Below are positions 26,301 to 38,300 of a stretch of 64,000 bases of DNA, one piece after another. The translations under genes and the position numbers were made by a program. The notes beneath the pieces are model-generated. The model saw only the letters and a program-made list of their open reading frames with translations. It had not been told where the DNA came from and made no database searches. The stretch lies in NCBI GenBank assembly GCA_015143295.1, contig CM026559.1:17746826-17810825 (forward strand), written 5' to 3'. Source of the DNA: Tetracentron sinense. Taxonomy: Eukaryota; Streptophyta; Magnoliopsida; Trochodendrales; Trochodendraceae. Each line of letters opens with the position of its first letter. The stretch's first letter is position 1.

Positions 26301-29300
26301 CAAAATGTCCAGTTGGACTTTTCACTTATTGGTCAACAGCTCCGAGATCTGCTGACATAAAATATTAGTGAACTATGGAGCCTAATAAAACCACAATCCT
26401 TCTAAACTATTTTCCACATAATAACACGCATCAATAATGATATAATAAACAGTTTAATTTGCAAGTTATAGTAAAATAGAACAGGATATAATAAATTGTG
26501 ACCCAAGGTCACTTAGGGTTACATCACCCTAACCGAGGTTCCCAACCTCACATTACTTTCCAATTATGGGGTTCAGTTATGAATGTATTCATATTACTAG
26601 GTTATCATTTCAATCATCAATCATGTTTCATTTCGAGTCCTGAGACTTTATTAACTGGCCGCAGCCCACAAATGTTCAGCTTAAAGTCTCTAAATCATAA
26701 CCATACATAGAGCCATTTAGACTCACACACACTGTTCCGACTTTCACCCGTACACGACCAACCCTTGGATATACCAACCCAACTCACCTGAAATCCGACA
26801 ATTCTATACCGAACCATAAGTCCACCAACTCAGACAAATACACCAACCCTGAGAATACCGACTCAGACCACTTTGTATCCGAAGCTTACACACACAACAT
26901 GGGCATTCACCCAATAAAGACATATTTTTTCATTCAATTGACTGGCCACAACTACCGTGTATTCGCTGCCATCGCCCTGGGTATCAGTCATGAAGGAACC
27001 CCGACCAACCTGCCTATCGTCATCTTCTGGCTAGTCTACGGATGAATCCCGACATCTATACCAATGCCGCCATCTCCTGACATTCCACCAACAAGGGACC
27101 CCGATAGACACGGTGCCGACATCTTCTGACTCACCCAGAGAGGAACCCCGAACTATACACTATCTGATGTTTAGCCACTTTAAACTCCTTAGGACTCCGA
27201 CATCTCCTGACTATCAGTCACGGAGGAACCACGGGTCATGCAGGATACCGCCACTCCTGACCTAATCCAAGAGGCACCACGGACGACCTAGACAAACAGA
27301 CCGACATCTCCCGACTATTAGTCACGGAGGAACCCCAGGCCTTACTGGACACCGTCTCTCCTGACCTAGTCAAAGAGGAACCACGGACTATACTTAACCC
27401 TAGTTAGATTTTCTAACCCCAGTTAACCCAAACCTTGCTTATTAACTGAAATACTTGGGCCTCGCGCCCGTGAACCAACTCCGGTGACACACCATCTCGT
27501 TAGGGAACATTTCCAGGCTAATGGATGTCTTTATAGCCTTACACGACATGCAAAACAACTTTTCGTCACCCTTGAGTGGCGATACAATTTACCCGGGACC
27601 CGATCTGGGCTTCCTAATGGACCACATAAAATCACAAGTGACATAGGGATCTCCGACCATTTTTTCATTCACGCCAAAAGACATGCATATACTTCAGATA
27701 AAAGAATATAACAAAATAAGGGGAAAAAGAGAAGAAAAGAGGGCTTTTACCTGCTTCACGCTTTTCGAGGCAACTAGTGCAAAAACGGGCACCGCCAACA
27801 CGTCTGGGAGGGCGATTAACCCCAAGATAAAGCTCCTCTCTCTCTAACTTTCACTTTTTCTCTCTACCTTTTTCTCTCTCTACACGCAAATCGAGGCGTC
27901 GAGGAAGAAATCAGATGCCGCCAACACGTCGTTGACGTCAAAAAACCCTAAGGGGACCTCCCTTTCCCTTTCTCTCTCCTCTCTCTCTTCTTTTCTCTCC
28001 TCACTTTCTCTCTCTAAAATGCTGTGTGGCAAAACCTCCCCCTCTGAATACAGAACATGAGAAATGGGGGAGGTTGTCCTCCATTTTATATAGATAAGGT
28101 CATGTGCATAGCACATGGCCATAGTAAATGGTCCCGTTGACCAAGGCAATAGTTTGACCGTTTGACTAATTTTCAACCTTCTCTCGTGTATATGGCCTCC
28201 GTATTCCTACTGAATGGCATCCGATTTTGACGAAACTTTAGGTGACCAAACTTGGGGCAGTCTGACACCTACTGTAAAAATTTCGGGGAAAAATACTGAG
28301 TTTTGATAGCTGCACTTTAGTCCGGAAGAAAATTGTAAAACCCACTAATTTTCTGATTTCGGACACAAAACACGCTGTCGCTTCTTCATATGAGACAATT
28401 AATTGCTGAAATGACAAACGATCATCCTCACGACCGACCGGCACGTTGTGGTACCAATCATACGGATTTGTATCAGAATCCCCAACAATTATAGAGTCCC
28501 ACTAAATCCGGAAAAATCTGGAATTTCTTGGTTTTCTCGATTTTCTTACAGTTAAGACTCCCGTGGTCTTGCGAATCGATACACGACGAAACTGGAACGA
28601 TAGGTGATCGTCCAGATAGTCGACTCGTATATTGTGTATGATTTTCGAGAAAAAACACTAAAGTTTTACCAGTACAATCCAATCCCGAACAAAATCCACT
28701 TTGTACCAATTTAATAAATAATTAACTAATTAACCTCCATTAAGGACCCATAAATGCATAATTTTATTATATTAAAATTCTGGGTCGTTACACTCTATCT
28801 TAGAATAGGTTTGTATCATGTCATCCTATATAGCTTTTGCGGAAGGAATGAACATGTAGGCACTACTAATGTTTGGCTATATAGAGTGGAGAAGTCATGA
28901 CATTACGACTGCATTCTCAGCCTCCCACTTAGCATAGGCTAGATCTGTAGACTTAGGAGTGGAAATAGTACATTTTAAGTATCACATCTTCCCCTTTCTT
29001 TTAAGAAACAATATCGCAGATTGAGATCAAGTAAGAAAATTTATCTCATCTAACTTCACTGTAGTAATCTGGAGGTTTGGTGCATCACTAGCACTAACCC
29101 CAATACTCCCTCCACCCTGTACAAGGACACTAGAGGACTGACTAACCTCAGATTCATCCATTATGAATGTCACAAGGTTATTTTACACAAATCAACCAGA
29201 AGAGAGTACTAATCTTCAAAAAACAACAACAAGCTAGGGTTCTACAATCCAAAAAACACCCAAAAGTACCTCTACAATAAGTAGAATAGTCAAAAACACC

Positions 29301-32300
29301 AAAAACAGCAACCCGACAACCTAACAATGTTCGGGATAATAGAAATCCATGGAATAGCACCACCAGCCATATACCAATTTTCAAGTAACAAAAAAGGCCC
29401 CAATAGTAAAAAAAGGTAATTGTAGGGGTAAAAAACTTTCACCAAGCATTCAATACTTCTCCGATCTTCACGAAACTTGTTTTAATCCGTCAATATTTAT
29501 CATATCCATCAAACACATTAGGTTTGAGTCTCCAAAAAACTCCTAAATCAATCTCACAATCTGAAAAATAGATCAGAATTTTTTCCTAATTTTTGACAAA
29601 AAACTCAGAAAAAGTAAATCTCCGGATCTCAGAAAATTCTCAAAAAAATAACCACAATTCTCAGAAAACTACGATCTATTACATGAAATGATAAAAATTC
29701 TAACGCAAAAAATTTGATGCAATTTTGACCGTCCATACCGAACGGCTGATGTCAGCACTTTGAGTTCGTCCCTTGGGTCTTTCCTTTGGCTCTGATACCA
29801 AGTTGGTTTAATTTGTGAGCTTATTAGGGTTGGAAGTTAGGGTTTGAGAGTTTAGGGCTTGAGAGAGAGATGAAGAAGGAGAAGGAGAAGGAGGAGATTA
29901 GGTTTAGGAAAAAATAGTGAGAGATTAATGATCTCTCACACATTTTATTATTTATTTATATTCCACTAATGGTCTACTATTAGTATATAAGAGCTACAAA
30001 TATTAGACCCACAATACAGTATATGAGAGATAACATAAAGACGAGACTCATAGGAATAAAGCCCATAAAGCCTTATTCAATACTTTTGTCCCATTAGCCT
30101 AGTTAGAAATGAATAAAATTCTCGCTAAACTTTTGGCATCATGTCTCCTTCTAGTCATGGACTCCCTTATCACCCAGCCTCAAAGGGCATTCTTAAGAGG
30201 TAGACAGATTTTGAACGGTATACTAATATATCTAGATGAGAGGATTAGAAGGCAATCCCCAAGCCTCGGCAAGATAGATATGAAAAAAGCCCATGATCAT
30301 GTTAGTTGGAATTTGGAAATTTCTTAAGCACATTATTGGGAAAATGAGCTTTGGTATTAGATGCATGGTTCAAATTATCGGTTTCGGTGGTAAGTCAAAA
30401 AAAAGATACGTATTTGCGTATTGGACCGTATTAGATGGATATGACGGAAAAGATCAGGATTCGCTAAGAAACACTTGAATACACAAGGAAAAACTTGGAT
30501 ATACTGCATAAAATTTCTTTTAATGCAAATATAAGCTAAAAACAAACTAAATGACAACCTTTAATTATATTTATAACCATACATATGAGAGTTAAGAATT
30601 TTATAACTTAAGAAAGACGTGTGTGCTGATAAATTAGCCAAATATAGGAAACCCTTTCTTTTGATAGATTGTAATCTCAATATCCTCTCAACATCTCTGT
30701 ATTTATCATCACAACACAAAACAAATATATTTAATACAATCTAGATATTAAATCCTTACATTCAATGAGTTAAATATGAATGTTTTAAATTACAACCATA
30801 AATTATAATGGAAGCATTGAGTATGATGTTTGCAAGAATGGAAGGGTCAGTGTTAAAGGGTTTCCCCCATGGGGTTTGATTCTCTTATGATTTCCTACCT
30901 TCAATTCGCAGATGATACACTGGTATTCTACGATGCATCGTGTAGGCAATTGCCCTATCTCATGTCTTTTCTGGTACTTTGAGGCAATCACAGGTCTTCG
31001 GATTAACCTTGTGGTAAGAGGGTCATTTTTGGAGGTGGGTGATGTCCCAAATGTGAACATGCATCAGTCTTGGGGCGTCTCTTCCTATTTGGGGATGCCT
31101 CTTGGGGCTAGATTTAAATCTAAAGAGCGACCGTCGTATGATTTTCTCAAAAACTAGAGGGGTGGAAGTCCTTGTACCTATCAAAAGGAGGCCAACTCTC
31201 TATTCTGAAAAGCACTCTTATTAGCCCACTCATCTATTTCATGTCTATTTTAACCATCCACGCCTCAGTAGAGATTAAGTTGGAAAGGATACAGAGAAAA
31301 TTTCTCTAGAACCAGAGTAGATTCCCAAAAACACCATCTGGTGGAATGAAAATCAGTGATCACAACAATTAAGTTAGGGGGGGGTTGAATCTCCGACAAT
31401 TGGTGGAGGTTAACAACGCCTTGCTGCGTAAATAGCTATGGAGGTTTGGGGAGGATAGGGATAACCTTTAGAGAAAGTTAATAGTTACGATTTACGAGAG
31501 ATAAGAAGTTAATTTGGAAGACTAAGTCAGTGAAAGGTCAAAATAGGGTTGGCTTATGGAAAGCCATTCTAAATGTCATTGCAGAATTTTCTAAGCATAT
31601 TCGATATAGAGTGGGTAAGCTTATGGAAAGCCATTCTAAATGTCATTGCAGAATTTTCTAAGCATATTCGATATAGAGTGGGTAATGGTTCGAGGTTAAG
31701 TTTTGGGAAAACATTTGGAGTGTTCCCTCCAAAATGATTTCGAGAATCTCTTCGCTTTAGCTTTGGGTAAAAACCTGTATACAGGGGGATCAATGAGCAT
31801 GTCGTTTGCTCCCCTATGTTTAGAAGCGATTTAATCTAAGGTATCCTTCTTCCTCTAGTCGGCTGCATTGGACAAAATTCTCATGTGCGATCACTTGTAA
31901 AACAGAGGATGAAAGATGACAAACCGTTTCCTTATGTGCCTCAAGGAGGAAGAGTTGGTAGACTATAAACTGATACATTGTCCCTTTGCCTTTGCCATAT
32001 GGAGTCAGTTCCTTGGCCGATTGGAGATCGTCGAGATCTTCCCTAGTTCCCTTCGGAGTTCTTATCAAAGTTGGTTTTCAATTCTTATAGAGATCGAGTG
32101 TTAGTGGTGATGCAGGACCATGCAACTAACCCATAGGATGATATGATTGAGAGATCAAAAATTGATTCCAGTTAGTAATGAAAATCGTAAAATACCTTGA
32201 TTCCACAATTACAATAAAGAAGGTCAAAAGGAAATTAGTAATATACCCTAGGTCAAGTAATAATCCCGCAATAATAAATTTTTAAATCTGATTTGGGAGA

Positions 32301-35300
32301 TTGTAATGAAAGTGGGAACTCCCACTAGCTTAGGGATTTCAACCAATAACCAATTTTGGCTTCATTATGAGGATTTCAAAAATTAGTCTAGCCTCAACAA
32401 TGATTAAGAATCAGAACACGCATGGAAGTAAGTTTTCAAGCAATGTCGAATTGAATCATAAAATCCAACAGCAATAGCAAAAGTCATTCAAATATATTTA
32501 GGGCTAGGTTTTTTTAAGGTTTGTTGTTTTAGAGTTTTAGATAAGATAGAACTGGCTGTAATGGCAATGGGAAAAGGGTATGGGGTGCTACACCAAAGGG
32601 TACAAGTGTAGGGATAGCTAGGGCTGTAATTGACTGCTGTAAAGGGGGCTGCAGTAATATGGGACAGGGAAAAGGGGTATAAGTTGGTGCGGCTGTGGTT
32701 ATGTCAGGGAATAGGGGCTGCAACTGCAATAGTTAAGCAGGGAAAGCCTGTGACTGCAAGAAGAAGGGGAAGAATGGTGCGGCAGCACTGTAAAAGTTGC
32801 AGGGGGTTTTGCGGCAATAGGTTGGGCTGGGAAAAAGTGGCCAGCAGCGAAGGGAAGGCCGGGTACTGGGTGGCAGTGAAGGGAATGGTGGGGAGTGACT
32901 ATGACAGTCAGGGAAAAGGATAGGGAATGGTCTAGGGTTTGGGAATTAGGTTTTTTTGCAATATAAAAACAGAAAATAAAGAATGAGGAAAGAGAAGAAG
33001 AAAAAAGAGGATAACCTAGCTTTTACACTAAAGATTGATTTGGCTTCACACCATCCCTTCACAGGAGATCCCAAAAAGCAAAAACTCCATATTTTATTCA
33101 TTCATTAAGCGAAAAAGTAATTTCTACGAGGAGTATTTAAAAAGATAAGAGAAAATCCTAATCCTACTCTAAATAGTCAATTACCCTAATATCCCTTATT
33201 AAAAATAACTCTTAAACTAATAACATGAATAAAAAAGTAAATAACTAAATGACTAATAGAGGGGATGACCATCTATGATGGGCTAATCATAGCCCTTCAA
33301 TCCTCCATTGCTAAATCTAACGGTAGATCTCTCTCCATAGTGCAATCTAACGGCAGATCTCCATCCAGGACAAGATCCAATGGTGGATCTCCATCACGAG
33401 CATGATCCAACGGTGGATCTCCATCAGTGTAGAACCCCAAAACTTCTAGGCACTGTAGTGTGAATAGTGCCATGGGCACCAATGTTGTAAAGGCCTAAAG
33501 GCCTTGTTGTAATTATGGTTTAGTGTGGGGAAATGAAATGAGGATTCTTGAATGACCCTATTGTGTTAGGGTATGTGTTCAGGGCCTAAGGACCCTCTTG
33601 TGTGATCAAAGTGATTAAGTTGTAAAGAAAAGAAGAGAGATGTCTTGACATATCTTCAACTTTGGGAAACTCTAGTTTTGTCACCGCTGATCGGAATCAA
33701 ATGATTCTTGAACTATTAGAAAGATATTGAAACCTTCTTCAATGTTCATGTTTAAAAATTTTCCAAATTTTTAGTCGAAGTTAGGTCAAATGTGGGATTT
33801 CTGAAGATTGGTCTCTTCTCTTGTAATTAGTCCTAGAAACAGTTAAATTTAGAGCCTATTTAGACCATTAATAATTCAGAATTAGGAATTTTATATTAAG
33901 CACAAATTTGTTTCCCTTTGAATTTTGAGTCCAATGCAATTTGAATCGCCTAAATCCGATCAGTCAATCAAAAGTTATGGTCGAAACAGCAAAACATGGG
34001 AAAAATAGAGCATCCGGTCTACCGAACGACCAATCGGATCAACCGAACCGTGCATTTTTTACCTATTTGGCATTTTTAGGCATTTCATTTAAGGTATGTT
34101 GGTCTTTGACCACCCCTTAGCCTATATAACCCCAAATTTCGTGGGGTTAAGGATTCTAACACTTTGAGAGACATCTTTGGGAGAAAAAAAGAGGAAGCTA
34201 GGATTTCAAAGAGGGTTTTTCGTGTGAGATTAAGGAGGAGCCTGAATCTTACTTCCAAATTTTCCCAAAGCGTGGATCTTCTTCCTTGAGCTTGGATCTT
34301 CTTCCTCAAGCAAGAATTTCACCACTTGAAGCTTAGATCTCACTTCCACAAGTGTTCTCAAGCCTTCTCAAGTCTTTTCCCTAAATTTTTCAAGGTAGAT
34401 ACATTCTACTAACTTGCTTTACTATATTTCATCAATATGTATTATTGTTTCATGAATAGTTTTGACGAAACTTAAATTATTTTGGCCATTGTTGTAATCC
34501 CTCTATTACAAATAAGAATCAGTGTAGTCAAGGCGTCTAGGCGATTAGGTCTGGCTAGGCGAGGCGATGCCTAGGCGATAAAAATAATTAAATTATATTT
34601 ATATATATTAAAGATATTTATATATAATATTAGTATATACACATTTTATAAATAATAGATACATAATTAGTTTGAAGTTTTCTAACTTTTAAGGTGATTT
34701 TGAGTGTTGACTTTGGATGTTGCTTTTAAAGTTTAAATGCACCACCTATATCTAAGATAGTGTTTTTAGACTTTAAAATAGGGTTTAAGAGTTTAAATGA
34801 TGGTTTTAAAATAGGGTTTAAAATGAGAAATGTTTAACTTAACGCCGCCGCATTCCACTATAGAGGAATGTGCGGTCCTCATTGGTCCATGTCCCCCTTT
34901 TTAACACCCATCAATTGTGTTAAGATTCACTCACCCCTAGGGTTAGCAATCTAACCATAGTTTTTGAAAAAAAAGTATACATCAACCTTAATTTTCTTAA
35001 GCTTAACCATAGTTAAAGGAGTATTAAAAGGGAACGTGGACACAACATTTGACTACATTCAAATGCGTGGTGGGCTAATCATTACCCCATTTAAAATATG
35101 GTTTAAAAGAGGGTTTTAATTGAGTTTTTAAAATAGGATTTTAAAGGAGGGTTGAAAAGAGGGTTTTAAAATAGGTTTTTAGAAGAAATTTTGTATGGAC
35201 TGCCTAGGCAACCGCCTAGCGCCTAGATGCCTAGGTGGCGTCCAGTGACTTTCGCCTGCCTAGAGGAGCGCCTAGGTAGTTGAGGCCCAAAAAGGCCTAG

Positions 35301-38300
35301 GCGACGCCTTGAGTACACTGATAAGATGTAGGTGTGTTTTGATAAAACTAGTAGAGACTCTACTAGCTAGTGATTTTTTTTTTGATCGGTAAACAAGCAT
35401 AAAATAAATAGAGCAAAAGATAGGGTACATGAAATCATCTAGGACATAGTTCATGATCGTGAACCAATGCGAGAGACTAAAAAGCAAGCAGAGAAATGCC
35501 CAACTAGCCCCACAAATAAACCCCTGCGACACACCAGGTCAATCAAACAACAAGTCTAGACTCTCCCTCTCCTGCCTTACTGATCCCATTTCAAAGCCAA
35601 AGGCCTAGCCCTATCACGTAAGCGAGAAGATGAGGATGAAGAGTTCTTGAAAACTCTCTTGTTCCTCTCACCCCAAAAAGACCAAGCTATGACCCCTGGT
35701 AAAATCTTCCACACCGATACCCAAGATCCTTCCCCACTTGCCAAATCCCAGCAGGATAAGGAGTTTTGAAAGGAAAAGGGAAAGACCCAAGATATGCCCA
35801 TGCGAGATTATAAGGTTTTAAATAATGATGTTTCAATGAAATTGGGTTTTATCGACTATGTGATGACTGATGTGTACTATTGCTTGTGAAATAATGAGGG
35901 TATTCCCATAACCCTCGAGAGTTTTTCCTGTTTATTCTATTGCTCAAAAATGACGTGAATTCATATGATTAGGTGATCAAATTTGTATAAATAGAAGTAT
36001 GGGAAAAGAGTATAGAAAGCCTGTTTTATTGTAAAGAAGAGTTTTTGGGAAGTAGGGTTGAATCGACTTGCATGTTCTTACCATGAAATCCATGAGTTGT
36101 ATTTATATTATGATGTTCTATATGAGTGTTTTGATTCACAAGTACTCCTCTCTATGACCTCTGATTCTATGGGCATGTGATAATGTTAAAAGGCCTTCTA
36201 TGATTTTCATGATGCTCACAAGCACTATGCACATGTATGGGTATATGATCAAGATGTCTCATAAGACTTATAAGTAAAAGATCATAAGAAAAAGTTGATA
36301 AGTTTCATAAGTAAAAAGCTCATAAGAAAAGTTAATCAGAAATGAGAAATAAAGTTCATAAGAAAAGAAGAAAAAACTCACAAGAGAAAGTTCGCAAGTT
36401 AACAAGAATATGAAAGGATACTAGTATACTAAGACCAGGTACGAGCACTAGTATCTGTTTCCAAGAAATATGAAAGGATTTTAGTCTACTAAGACTAGGT
36501 ACGAGCACTAACATTTGTTTCAAAGAAGTTAAAAGCATGAGAGGATACTAGTATACTAAGACTAGGTACGGGTACTAGTATCTGTTTCCAAGTAAAAATG
36601 AAGAATATGAAAGGATACTAGTGTACTAAGACCATGTACGGGCACTAATATCTGTTTTCAAGAAACATGAAATGATGTTTAGTGTACTAAGACCAGGTAC
36701 AGGCACTATCATCTGTTTCCTAGAAAGCAAGAGAGGATGCTGGTATACAGTATACTAAGACCAGGTACGGGTACTAGCATTTGTCTCCAAGTGAAAAGTA
36801 AGAATCTCATAAGATGCTCATAAGTTAAGAATCTCATAAAATGCTCACAAGTGACTCACAAGACTCATAAGATGAATAAGAAACTCACAAGACTCATAAG
36901 ACGAATAAGAAACCCACGAGACTCATAACACGGATAAGAAACTCACAAGACTTATAAGACGGATAAGATACTCACAAGACTTATAAGACGCATAAAGAAT
37001 TCAAATGACTCGTAAGTACACACGAACTCAAAGCATGATTCAAAGTATGATTTTCGAGAATATGAACTTGTTAGCTTGATTAAGAAAATATGATTTCCGC
37101 ACTCTGATTATGCATGTGTTGTTGATGAACCATACCTAGAATAAAATGTTAATGTTTTGTAACATTGAGAGTTAGTAGTTGTGTTGTTGATGAACCATAA
37201 CTAGTATAAAATGTTAATGTTTTGTAACATTGAGAGTTAGTAGTTTGTACATGCTGAGTATTTAATACTCAGCCAAACTGTTATTTCGGTAGGTTTCAAG
37301 TTGGACGGCCGTGCTCTGGAACCATGGGTCGAGGAGGACTATGGAGGGTAGGAGCTTACTTGGGATCATCATACAGATGTTAGGGGCCTTGACATGTGGC
37401 CTTCTGGTTGAGTTTGAGTGAGAGAGACATGTATTTTGGGTTACCATTTTGGGGATTCTTGTTAGACTTGGATTAGGTAACCTAAGTCATGATCTAATGT
37501 AATTATGTCTTTTCACATTTCGGTTTTAGTAAACTCTTGTATGCAGAATACAGTTGATATTAAATGAGAAATTTTCAGGTTTATTATTTGGCATGCTTTG
37601 TATGCTCTCTGACAGGATAGTTTAAAAGTAAGTCACGACGCCAAAGTCTAATAACTCCTAGGTGGGATTTTGGGTCGCGACAATCAGAAAGAAACACGAT
37701 CCAATGGTGGATCTCCATTGAAATCATGATCTAAGCCCATTACAACTCCATTGGGAGACTTGTGTAGGGCTCTCCTCCTACAAGTCATCAATCCATCATG
37801 ATCTAAGCCAAAATACAAGTCATCCATTCATCATGATCTAAGTCGATATCCGCATCAACTAATTTGGGCGGTGCTCTCGGGAGCTATAGGTTGCTCCCTC
37901 TAAAAAGAAAGAAACAAGAGAATATTTGATGGAAATGCATCCTTTGAGGTGCGAGTGTACTGGCGAACCCGTTAGTTAGTCATAGGCTCATAGCTTGGTG
38001 CACTAGAAAGAACGGTTTTAAGGATGAGGGGCTGTTTGATGTGATATAGTAGTGTTTCTTTCCATTTTTTCGGCATTTATATCTCTATTAGTAGTTTCTG
38101 TTTGTGTACTTTGGCTGTCCTTGGTTCATATTCTATGTGAGCCATTGTTCTACTTTTAGGTTATTGTATTTGACTTTGATATATATATATATATATATAT
38201 ATAGATATATATATATGATTGCCCAATTACCAATCAAAAAATATATAAAATCATGGTATCAAAAATCGACTCAATTCCGCTGAAGTTGACCGAATTGAGT

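Larger units (their letters stand above)
16156..28792 (-). mobile_element. Ty3/gypsy chromovirus, Tekay/Del-like (T1)
   Basis: LTRs at 16156-18253 and 26050-28792 are flanked by CTCTA (16151-16155, 28793-28797). The minus-strand order is primer site, gag, zinc knuckles, protease, RT, RNase H, integrase, chromodomain-like tail, purine tract. Long LTRs and a C-terminal chromodomain-like segment suggest the Tekay/Del lineage. It sits in the gag of copia C1 and carries a solo LTR (21898-24513). A frameshift, at least three stops and a protease active-site change make it defective. Confidence 0.92.
11977..30082 (-). mobile_element. Ty1/copia element C1, interrupted by a gypsy element
   Basis: LTRs at 11977-12261 and 29801-30082 are flanked by CTTTT on both sides (11972-11976, 30083-30087). 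Removing it rejoins the LINE reading frame at the conserved NF-x-PISLV motif. Without its own insertion it is about 5.5 kb, a normal copia size. The order on the minus strand is PBS, gag, protease, integrase, RT, RNase H, purine tract. Multiple frameshifts and stops make it defective. Confidence 0.93.
33428..37682 (+). mobile_element. Solo LTR, family B, copy 1
   Basis: It begins TGTAGAACCCCAAAAC and ends GGGTCGCGACA. The duplication ATCAG lies at 33423-33427 and 37683-37687. Nested inside are an hAT-like element (34520-35320) and a LINE 3' fragment (35366-35812), so the LTR itself is about 3 kb. No internal region or partner LTR. Confidence 0.9.

Noticed and set aside
32529..32923. Opposed frames at 32529-32729 and 32630-32923
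   Set aside because: Translations of a GC-rich low-complexity stretch in the LTR-like block, without domains.
36411..36785. Evenly spaced ~60-bp repeats as a possible CRISPR or satellite centromere array
   Set aside because: Only six degenerate units are present, confined to one solo LTR. There are no spacers and no long array.
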